Of a DNA stretch of 62,000 bases, positions 33,301 to 45,360 are shown one piece after another. A program made the position numbers and the translations under genes. Source of the stretch: Prorocentrum cordatum (lineage: Eukaryota > Sar > Dinophyceae > Prorocentrales > Prorocentraceae); assembly GCA_963575745.1 (NCBI GenBank), contig CAUYUJ010015704.1, positions 599,340 to 661,339 on the forward strand, in the 5' to 3' direction. Within the stretch, counting starts at the first letter, position 1; each line of letters begins with the position of its first letter. Under the pieces are notes generated by a model. The model made no database searches. It saw only the letters and a list, made by a program, of their open reading frames with translations, and was not told where the DNA came from.

Positions 33301-35504
33301 GAAAACACACAGAACCGCATGCCAGGCTCCAGAAACTAGCTCAGAGGCCCTGAATTCAAGCACTGTTTGGGGAACCGCGAGTAACCCCGTGGAAGGCTCC
33401 TATGCGTCACCACCGTGCTCGTCCAGGGCTTCTCTTGGGGCCACGGCATGATGCATACACCCTTCTGGCCTAGCACTCCTACGGCCGAGGCATTGAGGGC
33501 GTGTACACCATCCTCTCAGCGATGCCAGGATCGCCATGGCCAGGCACAGTGGTGGCTTGTGGGTGCCATTTGCGCATCTCGTACCTCTGAGGAGGAGGAG
33601 GAGGAGGAGGAGGAGGAGGAGGAAGAAGAGCCATGGTCGGGAACATATCCATATCGACGGCTTCAAGTATGGATACCTCCGACGAGACACCGCGGCGAGC
33701 GCGCGGATGCCACGCGCAGACCGCGTCCATGGAACCGCACATCCGTGGGATCGCGCCTGCGGGCGCCCAGACCGCGAGTGCTTGGATGAGGATACGTCAG
33801 CCTCTCGTGAACAGAGCAAGAATGCTCAGGATGGGGACGATGAGAGCGCAACATCACCACGGACGACCATGCTCTATCTGGTCCGCCCGTTGTCCGGCAC
33901 GCGCGCAGCTGCGAAAGGCCGCGCGCCCGGCGCGCCCCGAGCTCCTGCGTCGACGGCGACAGCCATTGCTTCGACGACACCGACGGCGGTGACCACCCCG
34001 GCGGCCTCTACGACGACGAGGACGACGCCCGCGGCGACCTCGCAAACGACGGCGGCGGCGGGGGCCCCAGGCACGCGACTGCGTCGACGGCGGCGGCGGG
34101 GGCCCGGGGCCAGGAAGGGTCTGCAGAAGGAATTTCTTTTGCGATTCCATCACCATGTTTTTGGTATCAACCAAACATGCTTGTACTATGTGTGCGTCGC
34201 CCCCCCCCAGGGGCGGCGCGCGCGCCGAGAAAATAGTGCATGCTCGGTGGCGGGCGCTTTCTGGCCACACCGCCCGGGTAGCGGTAGCATTATTTTGCAA
34301 GGTGATTGTGTTATACGGTCGGCTCGGATCTGCGTCTCCAGAGGCGTATAGTATTGTTCAGATGCAGCTCCTGGGAGGTAAAATTCTGGGTGTACCTTGG
34401 TCCGACATCCAGGTTGAATCCGGTTCGATGCCGCTTAATCCGCGGACTAATCCGGCTTAGCAGCCCCCCAATGGGGCTTCATTCTCCTCAATCTTTTTCG
34501 ACGACCTCCCAGTGGTTGCCTCCTAAATATGATTGGTAGTTGATGTGTGTATCCTTCTGTGTCCCATGCCTGGGCAGGGACATATCCTGAGCTCTCCCTC
34601 CTGACCTCGGCCAGGAGGGCGTCTTTTCAGCATGCCCGGGGGCGCGGGAGGGGCCTGGCCAGGCGTGGTGATGGTGGCTTGCAGGTGCATGCACGTAGAG
34701 CTACATCCATTCGACGTTTTTTTTGTGTGTAGATTCGACGAAGTTTCAATTGTGGGGCAAGTCAATTCTGTAGTCGATCCTCTACTCGAGCCCTGGTGGT
34801 GCCTGTCCGCTTCGCCAGGGGGAGGGCTCGGCCGTCGCTCGAGTCTGCCGCTGCCAGGGGTTCGGTCGGCAGGCATCTGGGGCAGGGGGAGGGGAGGGGA
34901 GAGGGTGCAGAGGGGGCTGGACGGGGAGAGGCAGGATAAGCGCAGACCGTTGCAGAATGAGGTGGAGAGCAGGTAGTCTGATGATGCCTTGTGGCGACGC
35001 GGGGAAGCTGGGGCATACACTGACTTCCCAGAGTAGCGCATTTAGCGGAGAGAAAGGCGGGCTCACAATGGCAATTGTGCCGACCGCTGCGAAACCACAC
35101 TTCTTCGTGCTGGCCTAGCGCTTCTTCAGCAGCCTGCAGTCCGCCGCCTCCGCTTCTCACGCCCTGCGCGCGTGGGCGCGCACCCACGAGGCTGGCTTCT
35201 CGTCCGCTCAGCAGCTTGCCAGGAGGACGGCCTGGGCCTACTAGGTCAACCCTTTCTTGAGCACCGCCCAGGCTTAGGCCAACGCTCAGAGTGGGATCCA
35301 CGGGCCGCACTCTCAGGCCATGGCCAAGTTGCACATGTGATTGTATGGATCGGGCGACAAGGGAAACATGCATACCGATCCTGGGCCCAGGATGGGAGTA
35401 TATGATCCCAGGCTCCGGGCCCACAGGCCCCCCCCCCCAGCCCCCCAGATGGGATGGGACTCAGGGTCCCTCGGGCCCCCACCCCTGATGGGATGGGGGG
35501 GAGG
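33301..35504. other. Unassigned region with short trinucleotide tracts
   Basis: A (GGA)n tract lies at about 33589-33632 and a GAC/GGC-rich tract at about 33945-34105. The rest, including 34110-35500, has no recognisable gene; frames on both strands lack domains. Confidence 0.45.
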
Positions 35505-35615
35505 AGGAGGAGGAGACTACGACGACGATGTCGACGACGACGACGGCGACGACGACGACGGCGACGACGACGACGGCGACGACGACGACGGCGACGACGG
35601 CGGCGACGACGGCGG

Positions 35616-35650
<35 letters not shown>

Positions 35651-35765
35651 ACGACGACGGCGACGACGAGAACGACGACGGAGGCGGCGGCGGCGGCGGC
35701 GCCGCCGCCAACATTTGGAGCCCTGCGACGAAGACGACGGCGGCGGCGGCGACGACGACGCCCTC
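35505..35765 (+). repeat. (GAC)n/(GGC)n trinucleotide tract
   Basis: Long GAC/GGC tract on the plus strand with few interruptions; gives poly-Asp, poly-Thr or poly-Arg frames. Confidence 0.93.
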
Positions 35766-37602
35766 AAGAGCTCGCCTGGAGCACCACAATACTACGCCAC
35801 AGACGCCACACCTACAGCTCCACACCACACCCACAGGGGGGAGGCGGGGGGGGCGCGATGGCGTCAGCACGAGGGAGGGGAGGCCCAGACCCTGGACCAT
35901 AGATGCCTCCCTGACCAAGCCAGGGGCGCGTACACACCGATCCTGGGCCCAGGACGGGCGCAGTGTGCAGCACGCTGGCGGACTCGGCCGCGCGCCCCAG
36001 CGGCGGTTTTATTCATGACGGAATACATCACCCGCATCTATGATTTGCAGTCAGGACGTTGGAATGTGGAGCACTTCGGGTTAGGGTAGGAGTGGGTTCG
36101 TCGTTACTTGCAGTGACGGCGCACATCAAGAAACCCGGTGTTACTTCATCCGGGTACCTCGGGCGGCGCGCGCTGCGCGGCAACTTCCACCGGGCGTGAC
36201 GACACGGCTGCATTCAGGGTGCTGCGGGTTCCCCCCAGGTGCACGTCGCGCGCGGTTTTTGCAGGGGTGGGCTTCTTGCGGCGGCCACGCTTGCACTGTA
36301 CGTCCTTCTGTGCTTGTTCCCTCAGCGACTCTCGTGTACCCAGGCGCTTTAGTAGGGACCAAACAGGAGGTTCGTCCGTGATCTTCCGTTCCTTGTCAGG
36401 GAAGGGACCTGCGAGGTGGCGCGTCTGGCCGCGGAGGGGCGTGCTGAGCCTCGCTCGGGCACGAGCTGGGGGAGGAGAAGCGTTTGAGTTGGGGGCGGAG
36501 GCCGGCGGTGGCCTTCGGCGGGGGAGCGGATGGAGCAGCGGGAGGGCCGTGCGCCCAGGTGGCGAGAGCGGCCCGGGCCCCAGCAGCCTCATCTGCTGCC
36601 CGGGGGGGGGGGGGGGGGGGGGCAGGATGTCGCGGCGAGCGTAGGCGAGGGCGGCGGTGGCCCGGGGTGTCGAGGTGATGCGCGCGGGACTGGCGCGGGC
36701 GCCGAAGACAGGCCCAAAGGCCAGCGAAAAGAGAAAGGGTTCGCCACGGGCGCCCGCGATTCCGAGCGCGACCTTCAAATGGGAGTGCGCGAGCACGTCC
36801 GGCAAGCTAGGCGCGTCCAATGTTTTGCGCGCGCCGCCTTGCCCAAGGCCTTGTGGCGTCTCTCATGGGCCCCCGTTTGTTCGTCTTCGTGCCGTCCGTC
36901 GGCAGGGGTCTGGCCTGGGGGCGCGCAGCGTCCGACTCTGGCGCCGAAGTGCGGCCAGGACAGGCGGGCGGCGGACCTGCCAGAGGGAGGGGGAGCTCCA
37001 CGGCGTTCCCCCCCCACCTGTCGCTACCGCCAGCCGGGACGAGGGCAGACTTGAGGGAGCACTGGCAGTGGTGGGCGAAGGTGGCGGCCTCGTCGGCAGC
37101 CGCGCGGCCGATCCGACGGGCGAGAGAGGCGCGAGATGATTCTTCAGGCTTCCGCCACATCCGCCGACCCCTTGGATTTTCCTCGGGATCGTTCACCACA
37201 GCTTCCTTGCAAACCGTGGGAAAATGAGGCTGTTCAGGGCCCGTCGCAGCGAGAAGGGGAGCCGACATGGGTCGCAAACTGGCCCAGAGGGCTTCCAGAC
37301 GGCCCAAGCGAACCCCAAGACGGCACAGGGAGGTTTTTTGGGTTGTGTTTGGGGCCTTGCACGGGTGCCGGAGCCAGGGAAGTATGTTACACCCCGGAGA
37401 CATCTTACGGTTGTCGGCGGTTTCAAAGCGGGATGTCCCGCTAACTGTTAATGTTCGGGGATGTTTGGGCTGACCTTGTCGATGGCAATGACGTCGTTGA
37501 TGATCACGACACTGATGACGATGATCGGCTCCCTTTCCTCCTCTCCTCCTCCCCCTGCTCCTCCCTCCTGCTCCTCTTCCTGCCTCTCCTCCTCTGCCTT
37601 CT
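35766..37602. other. Unassigned GC-rich region
   Basis: No gene is recognised. A run of 21 G lies at 36602-36622. A CT-rich stretch (CCTCCT-like) lies at about 37540-37600 beside the following tandem repeat. Confidence 0.45.
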
Positions 37603-39480
37603 CCTGGGGGAAGAGTTTGGGGAGGGGGAACATCTCACACGCCGATGAACGTCTTGGGGCCCTCGAGGGCAATGTACGGACCCTCTTGGAGGCGTCTTGG
37701 ACCGTCTGGGAGCGGGTTTGGGGGGCTCTGGGGCCGTGCAGGAGCGGGGGTCACCCCCAAAGGCGCACGTGTGAAAAATATACGTTTTACAAAGGAAACG
37801 AGCGATTTGTTGCGTCTAGAGGGCCTCTTGGGGGGAATATTGGATGCCTGTGGTGGCGTCTGGGGAGGCCTCGTGAGCCGTCGGGAGGTCGTCGTCGATG
37901 TTTCTGATCGCTCTTGGACCGTCTGGGACCATGTGGAGCTTCGGGGAGGCAACTCGGAGCGCTCCTGGAACGCTCTTGGGGCCGTTTTCGGAGCCCTCTT
38001 GGGCCGTCTTGGACGCCTGTTGGCCCATCTTGGGCCCTCTAGGGGTCTGTGGGGGACCCTCTGCGAGGCTTCTGGGGCCGTCTGGGAGCGGGTTTGGGAG
38101 CCTCTTGGGCCGTCGGGGAGCATCGGAAAGATCCAAAGCTGAATTTCTAAAAAATGTACATTTCACGAAGGGAATGGCCCAATTTTGGAGTCTAGGGACC
38201 CTTGTGGAACACATCTCGGAGGCCCTCGGGGGAACTCGTGGGGACCTCTTCTGCCGTCGAGGACGCCTCGTGGCCCCTCTTCGGGCAAACTTGGACGTCT
38301 TGGAGCGCTCGTGGGGCGTCCCAAACCCATTTCGAGGCCACCAGACGCGTCCCTACACGAATTCCGCGTGTTTTTCAACGTTTTGCGGGAGCGGATGAGA
38401 CCTCCGGGGGGTTCCGGGCCGTCCGGGGCCGTAGGCTACCAGACGCGTCCCTACACGAATTTCGCGTGTTTTTCAACGTTTTTCGGGAGCGGATGAGACC
38501 TCCGGGGGATTCCGGGCCGTCCGGGGCCGTCCGACCGGACCCCCCCCCCTCCAAATGGACCGGACCGGGCTCCCGGGGGAGGGGTTTGGGGCGGGGGAAC
38601 ATCTCACACGCCGATGAACGTGTTGGGGCCCTCGAGGGCTATGTACGGACCCTCTTGGAGGCGTCTTGGACCGTCTGGGAGCGGGTTTGGGGGGCTCTGG
38701 GGCCGTGCAGGAGCGGGGGTCACCCCCAAAGGCGCACGTGTGAAAAAAATACGTTTTACAAAGGAAACGAGCGATTTTTTGCGTCTAGAGGGCCTCTTGG
38801 GGGGAATCTTGGATGCCTGTGGGGGCGTCTGGGGAGGCCTCGTGAGCCGTCGGGAGGTCGTCGTCGATGTTTCTGATCGCTCTTGGACCGTCTGGGACCA
38901 TGTGGAGCTTCGGGGAAGCAGCTCGGAACGCTCCTGGAACGCTCTTGGGGCCGTTTTCGGAGCCCTCTTGGGCCGTCTTGGACGCCTGTTGGCCCATCTT
39001 GGGCCCTCTAGGGGTCTGTGGGGGGCCCTCTGCGAGGCTTCTGGGGCCGTCTGGGAGCGGGTTTGGGAGCCTCTTGGGCCGTCGGGGCATCGGAAAGATC
39101 CAAAGCTGAATTTCTAAAAAATGTACATTTCACGAAGGGAATGGCCCAATTTTGGCGTCTAGGGACCCTTGTGGAACGCATCTCGGAGGCCCTCGGGGGA
39201 GCTCGTGGGGACCCTTTCTGCCGTCGAGGACGCCTCGTGGCCCGTCTTCGGGCAAACTTGGAACTTGGAGCGCTCGTGGGGCGTCCCAAACCCATTTGGA
39301 GGCCACCAGACGCGTCCCTACACGAATTCCACGTGTTTTTTCCACGTTTTTTCGGGAGCGGATGAGACCTCCGGGGGGTTCCGGCCCGTCCGGCCGGACC
39401 CCCCCCCCTTCCAAATGGACCGGACCGGGCTCCCGGGGGAGGGGTTTGGGGAGGGGGAACATCTCACACGCCGATGAACC
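37603..39480 (+). repeat. Higher-order tandem repeat, ~0.86-0.97 kb unit
   Basis: GGGGAACATCTCACACGCCG marks successive unit starts at 37625, 38594 and 39454 (periods 969 and 860). The two full units are nearly identical: each begins with CTTGGGGCC-rich sequence, has ACGTTTTACAAAGGAAACGA and ATGTACATTTCACGAAGGGA blocks, and ends in a C-run. The first unit is longer because a ~109-bp segment with CAGACGCGTCCCTACACGAA is itself duplicated (about 38340-38540). A third start (39454-39480) is cut by the LINE fragment that follows. Open frames are by-products. Confidence 0.9.
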
Positions 39481-39484
39481 CCAA

Positions 39485-40670
39485 GGGGTCGGCGGATTCG
39501 GAGGCCGAGCCGGTGACCACGACGCTGCCATCGCCGGCGGGGCCGGCCTCGGCGCGGAGCGGGCCCGTGCCAGGACTCGACGCATGGCGGAGGATTGGCG
39601 GGGGGAGGAGGGTCCCCGGCAGGTGCGCGCGGCGATGCGATGGCCCGCCGCCCACGATGCCCAGGGAAGAAAGGTGGAGGTCCGAAGGGTCTGCGGGGCA
39701 TCGGAATGGAGGGCAGCAAGGCCGTCGACGTAGGTGGGGCACCTGTCCTCGGTGCACTCCGCCGCGCCCTCAGTGATGGGGCTCTCGCCTTCGGTGGAGC
39801 AGATGCTCCACCGAACGGGAGAGGCAGTGCCGCCCGTGCCGGCAGAGCGAAGGAGACGCCTGAGCGGGAGCAGTTGTCCGTTGCCAGCACATTGGACGCG
39901 GCGCTCGCTGAAAAGGGCGGAGAGCCCGCGCGGGCGCCAGTCAACGGGCCAGCGCTTGCTCGAGCCATTGAGTGGAGATGCGCTCGAAAGCCATGTTTCC
40001 GTCGGCGAAGAGCACCGCATTAGCAGGGCAGGGGGGTTGGTGCTGGGTGGATTGGCGAAGGTATAGCTCGACAGCGTCGAGGACTGAGCACAGGAGGGCG
40101 CGCCAGGCCGTGCCCGGCGGTGGGGGAGCGCGGGGGGGTCGACGAGGTGAGAAACGACGAGGGTGATGTTGGGGCCGCATCGCCCCCCTTAAGGGTAGCT
40201 TGGTCGCGGGAGGAGCAAGGCTCAAGCGGCTCAAGGGAGGGCCCGACCGTGTCAGCGATAGCCGCACCGAGGCGCAAGCATGATGGTAGCTGCAGGGGCC
40301 AGAGTTCCCCTAGAGTTTCAGCATGGACAATCTTGGGGATCCAGACGAGGAGGCCAATGGATGGATCAAGGACACGTTCAAGAGGCTCTTGGTCCTCCGC
40401 AGCAGACAAGAGGGCGTGCCCAAGGAGACAAGCAACGAAACGAGAGCCGATGTGGTAGGCCTCGTACGGTTCCCCGTCCACACCAGGGGCACTGCCGGCA
40501 GGTTGCAGGAAGTGGGCGGCGAGACGCTTCCAGTCGGGTTGTGGTAGCGAGGGAATGGAAGGCGCGTGCTTGTGTGCACAATATGAGTCTGGGAGCCTTT
40601 GCCTGGCGTCAGGCTGGCCGGGGGCGGCGCCCCAGATGGAGGCGCGGCTGTCCCAAAGGGTGGCCTCCAC
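39485..40670 (-). pseudogene. Decayed LINE reverse transcriptase
   Basis: Reading the minus strand from 40670, the first frame encodes SAPGVDGEPYEAYHIGSRFV, then LDPSIGLLVWIPKI and LGELWPLQLPSCLRLGAAIA. These match the finger region of LINE RTs, where APG.DG and (L/I)IPK are characteristic. A frameshift leads to NAVLFADGNMAFERISTQWL (motif A region). A further shift leads to GTGGTASP (motif B region) and CPTYVDGLAAL (motif C). Motif C is usually (F/Y)-x-D-D; here it is YVDG at 39721-39732, so the second catalytic Asp is gone. The 3' end is fused to the tandem repeat near 39480. At least two frameshifts and the lost Asp make it non-functional. Confidence 0.75.
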
Positions 40671-41159
40671 ATCGGGCGCACCAGTTCACTAGTCTGCCTC
40701 GCGCCGTCGGGGGATCTGACGCCCCGTACGGCGACTGTGCGACAGAAAATCTCACGGCCAAGTTGGTGCGTGGGATGAAGACGGGGGCGTTCTGTACCGA
40801 ATCCTCTCTGGGCCAGTGTCAGGGGGACGCACTCACGCACGCGCGCGCGCGCACGCCCGCGCGCACACACACATACGCACACACACACACACACACACGC
40901 ACACACACACACTGTGGCCTCCGGTGCGCAGACGACTGCAGTCTGCGGGCCGTGAGCTGGGTAGGCGTGTTGTGCCCAACTTGAGCCACACGCACTCCAC
41001 TGCAAGTTTCTCTCAGGCTGGGAGCCTCTGGGAGCCGTGTTCGTGCTCTGGGGCTACCAGGAAACAGCCCGCCACGAAATGAAATCTCCTAGTGATGAGG
41101 GAGGTTAAGTGTCCCGGAAAACAATTATATGAACCAAGCAACCACGATGTCGGAGTTAT
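40671..41159. other. Unassigned sequence with (CA)n
   Basis: A (CA)n/(CG) microsatellite occupies about 40838-40913. The flanks contain nothing recognisable. Confidence 0.6.
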
Positions 41160-41866
41160 TTTGGTGAGATGAGGCCCCCGAGCAGGAGCAGGAGGAGGCG
41201 GCGGAGGAGGAGGAGGAGGAATGGCAGGCTTTGCAGCAGGAGGAGGGGTAGGCTCTCGAGAAGGGGAGGAGCAGGCTCTCGAGGAGGAGGAGGAGGAGGA
41301 GGAGACTCCCAAGGAAGAGGATGTGGGGAAGGAGGAGGAGGACCAGCGTAAACCCAAGAGTCATCAATGATATTGGAATAAACCCTCCTCCCAAGCTCCC
41401 TCTTCATAGGCCCCTACAACTATTCAGTTCGACTGAGGGAATTGCCCCGTTGGAAGACAACCGTTTTGAAGACCTTGAAGCATGTCAAAACATTTTTCCC
41501 GGGATTCCAACGCCGCGGCGCTAAGGCGAGAGCCACATTTTGAAAATGGTTCGCCCTCAATCCGTGAAGCTCTTGAACATGTTTGAAACGAATGTGCGCG
41601 GCGCTAAGGCGAGAGCCACATTTTGAAAACCACCCGCCCTCAATCCGTGAAACTCTGGCACATGTTCAAAACGAATGCGCGCGGCGCTGAGGCGAGAGCC
41701 ACATGTTGAAAACCACCCGCTCTGCATCTGCGAAGCTGTTGCCAATTTGGAAAGTTCAGAGTCATAAATGGTGAGGTAGTCTCAGCCGACAAGCCCGGCC
41801 CGCCCTCAAAATTGGCCTCGGGGTGCGACAGGGGAAAGTTATTCATAAGGACAAGGAATGGATGAG
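41160..41866 (+). repeat. Composite dispersed element, copy 3
   Basis: A (GGA)-rich head (41180-41340) is followed by the body (ACCAGCGTAAACCCAAGAGT), then three ~83-bp units starting at 41521, 41604 and 41687, and the terminus (GGCCTCGGGGTGCGACAGGG). Compared with copies 1 and 4 it lacks the GTTGCGTCTTGACGA internal tandem: the sequence jumps from GGGATTCCAACGCC straight into the 83-bp array. Confidence 0.85.
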
Positions 41867-42869
41867 GAGAAGGGGAGGAGGAGGATGAGGAGGAGGACGA
41901 GGAGGAGGCGGAGGAGGACGAGGAGGAGGAGGAGGAGAGAAGGAGCAGAAGGAGCAGGATGAGCAGGAGGAGAAGAAAGGGCCACCGATGTCTGAACTTA
42001 CCCTCCCGGCTGGGTTGCTCCCTCCTCTTCCTCGTCCGTCCGCGCGGTCATTCACCTAAGGAGCTTCCTCCTGCAATGCCCCTCCCTTCTCGAGGGCCTC
42101 CTCTGGAACCTCCGCTCTCCCTGATTCCCTCTTGCCACCATTCCGTTTCCCTCGTCCTCCCATCAGTGACGTGGCGTGGCGGCGGACGGTGGCCACGGCA
42201 TTCCGGAGCAATTCGTGGATGCTGGATGCAGGTGGAGTTTCCGCGATGAGCCGACATCATTCCTGTCTTGTCTGGTCTGATACCATCCTGTCCTGCCGCG
42301 TCTTGCCATTCTTGTTTTCGTGCGACCGACTCTTCCCCTGCCAATCTTTTTCTTCAGCAGGCTCTTGGGCTCATCCGAACCCGTAGCGTCAGCACCCGCA
42401 CGCGCGCGTGCGAACAGCAAGGCGAGGTGCCCGCACAGGTCTCCATCTGGCAAGCCCGCTGTAGCCAGCCCATGTTGAAAGCTGAGTGTCAGAGAGCGCC
42501 CTCCTCCGCAGGACCACCAAAAAGGGGGCGTCAGAGGGGGGCGGCTAAAGCGCGCTATTAATGCGCGCAGATTGTCTGCACTGGCGCACGTTCCTGGGTG
42601 TCCGCAGACCTGATCCGTCGGCCCTACGCAACTGGAAGCCTGGGTTGAAAAGGTCGCAAGCGCAGCCAGTGCAACGAGATCACGACACCCCTTCCCCACT
42701 TCTCCCGCCGGGCGGCGAGAGCTCTGTGTACACAGCCTGCCGCCCATGGCCTGCCGCCTCGGCCGAGCCGGGACGGTGCGTGCACCACTCGTTAAGCCCA
42801 GAGCAAGGGGCGGTGGACAGGCACACGCCGGCCGTTGAAAGTATCGGCGGCGCGCCCAGGGACGGGAAA
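41867..42869. other. GGA tract and unassigned sequence
   Basis: A GGA-rich tract spans about 41867-41975. The remainder holds non-repetitive sequence. The minus-strand frame near 42560-42350 is open, but I cannot assign it. Confidence 0.45.
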
Positions 42870-43290
42870 GCAGCTGTAGGAAGGGGGAGGAAGAGGAGGA
42901 GGAATAGGAGGAGGAGGAGGAGGAGGAAGAGGAGGAGGAGAAGGAGAAAGAGGAGGAGGGGTAGAAGGAGGAGGAGGAGGAGGACGAGGAGGAGGACGAT
43001 AAGGAGGAGGAGGAGGAGGAGGAGGAGGCGGAGGAGGAGGAGGGAGAGGGATGACGACGACGACCACGATGACGACGACGGAGACGACGACGATGACGAC
43101 GACGCCGACGACGACAACGACGGCGGTTGCGACGACGAACGCGACAACGACGACGAGGAGGTGGAGGAAGAGGAGGAGGATTAGGAGGAGGAGGAGGAGG
43201 AGGAGGAGGAGGAAGAGGAGGAGGACGACGAAGACGACGAGAACGACGGCGGCGGCGACGGCGAACACGACGACGACGACGACGCGGCGA
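42870..43290 (+). repeat. (GGA)n followed by (GAC)n tracts
   Basis: GGA/GAAGGA units to about 43050, GAC/ACG units to about 43150, GGA units again, then GAC/GGC units to 43290. All are purine-rich or GAC on the plus strand. Confidence 0.92.
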
Positions 43291-43719
43291 GCGCGGGGGG
43301 GGGAATTGAGGAGGGGCGGGCCTTCCCAGAAGGCTCAGAAGTCCCGCAGCATGCTGTGAAATTTCGTGAGCCTTCCCCGCTGACACAAAATACTTCTCAT
43401 AAGGCCCGAGGGCTTCTGAGAAACCCCGCCGCCTTCTGAGAAGGCCTCCTTCTCACTCCCCCCGTCGCTCGCCGCCGGAAGTTTGTATTTTGGGACTCCC
43501 AGGTCCCAGTCTGCTTCAAGCGCCGTCTTGCTTCGAGAAACGATGTGCTTTTGCTGTGTCTCGTTCTGCTCTGGGAGTTCCTGGCCCCAATCGACTCTGT
43601 CCGCCCTCCTGCTTCTTATGTTTTTGCCTGCTTCTTCCGACCGACGTGTACAGCCCTCGTCGCCCTAGTTGATGCCCCCGCCGTCCTGCTGCCTCATCGC
43701 CCCCCTCCTCGGATGACTG
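43291..43719. other. Unassigned spacer with TTCTGAGAAGG palindromes
   Basis: GCCTTCTGAGAAGGC (near 43431) and related CTTCCCAGAAGG and CTTCTGAGAA blocks occur at 43320-43450. No gene is recognised. Confidence 0.5.
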
Positions 43720-44634
43720 GCGCAGCAGCCGACGACGCTCGGCCTCGGCGGCGACGCCAGCGGCGACCACCTTGCAGACGGCGGCGGCGGCGTCGACCTT
43801 CCGCGAGCGCGCGCCGCCCAGCGGCAGCGACGACGACGACGACGGCGGCGGCGTATCGAGGTGGCGGCGGCGGCGGCGACTGCGACAGCATCGCGGCGGC
43901 GGCGGCGGCGACAACGGCGGCACCGAGGCGGCGGCGGCGGCCGCGGCGGCCGCGACGACGGCGACACCCCGTCGGGCGGCGGCGCCCGCGGACGGCGCTC
44001 CAGCGCCGGCGACGAGGTCGGCGGCGGCGGCCTTCCTCGCGCCGCCGCCGCCTCCGAGCGCCGAGCGCCTTCCGCGGAGGAGGCCGCCCCCGCTCGGGCG
44101 CTGCGGCCCGGGTGCGCAGCCGTGCGCCCTCCGCCATGGCGCCAGGCAGCGCGCGGGCACCCGGCCGCGCCGCGCGGGGTGGGCTGCCGATCGCAGCGGC
44201 CGCGGGGGCGTTGGCCTGCGGGCGCCTCGGCGGCCTCCGACGCAGCGCCGGGCCGCCCGCCGCCGCTCCAGAGTCCCGCCGGTTTCGGCCGTCAGGCACG
44301 GATCCAGGACGGGAGGGATCAGGCGGGCAGGAGGGCAGCTTCCTGGCGCCACGCTGCTGCGCGCAGCGTCCAGTGACGAGGAGGAGGTGGAGGAGGAGGA
44401 GGAGGAGGATGGGGCTCCAACACACTGGTGCAGGCTGGTCCAACCCAAACGTGACCCCTGGGGCCGAGCATGGGAACAAATCACATCGTCGGATGTCTAC
44501 GCTCGTCGCCGCAACCGTCTTCGTCGCTGGCGTGGGCCTGCCAGCGCCGCGGCGGCCGCGCCGCGGCGGCGGCGCGAAGTCGCGCCGCCGTGGATTCTCC
44601 TCGCGGCGCGCGGAGGTCGGGGATGGGGTGGCCA

Positions 44635-44685
<51 letters not shown>

Positions 44686-44940
44686 ACGGAACGGGCAGCG
44701 TCGTCGACGTAGGCAACGACGACGACAGAATCTCCTCACGTCGACGGCGGCGTCGACGACGACGCCGACGTCGATGGCGGCGGCAGCGGCGTCGACGTCA
44801 GTGTCGACGACTGCGGCGGCCGTGCCTGCCGCGGCGTCGACGTTGACGTCGACGGCGGTGGCCACTGCGACGATGGCGGCGATGGCGGCCACGGCAGCGG
44901 GGTGGACGTCAACGTCCATGGCGGCGACGACCCTTGAGAT
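43720..44940 (+). repeat. GGC/GAC-rich degenerate trinucleotide region
   Basis: A long GCG/GGC/GAC-rich region includes a pure (GAC)n run at about 44636-44684 and a GTCGAC-rich stretch at 44735-44930. Frames in all phases are open and low-complexity. A shared 19-mer ATCACATCGTCGGATGTCT occurs here (near 44481) and near 59231. Confidence 0.75.
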
Positions 44941-44952
44941 CCGATGCGGCGA

Positions 44953-45085
44953 AACGAATGCAACTTCGCGAAAAGTCACGCCTGGAGCCCTGGAACCCAT
45001 ATCTTTCTGCGTCACTTTTCGAGCGGGACCCGAAACTGGGTGAAACCGCCCGCTGCAAAATTGCTGCAACGCCCAGATCTCGGGG
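44953..45085 (-). repeat. Dispersed repeat family E, copy 3 (inverted)
   Basis: The reverse complement matches copies at 24679 and 55798. Shared blocks on the plus strand here are CCTGGAGCCCTGGAACCCAT and ATCTTTCTGCGTCACTTTTC. It sits between GGC/GAC-rich DNA and a pure GAC tract. Confidence 0.6.
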
Positions 45086-45089
45086 ACGA

Positions 45090-45124
45090 CGAAGACGGCG
45101 GCGGCAGCGACGACGAAGGCGATA

Positions 45125-45183
<59 letters not shown>

Positions 45184-45189
45184 TACGAA

Positions 45190-45261
<72 letters not shown>

Positions 45262-45307
45262 CGCGACGACGACGACGACGACGACGACCGCGACGACCGC
45301 GACGACC

Positions 45308-45360
<53 letters not shown>

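Noticed and set aside
42163-43386. 407-codon minus frame
   Set aside because: More than half is the complement of GGA/GAC tracts; the remaining part near 42350-42560 has no recognisable domain.
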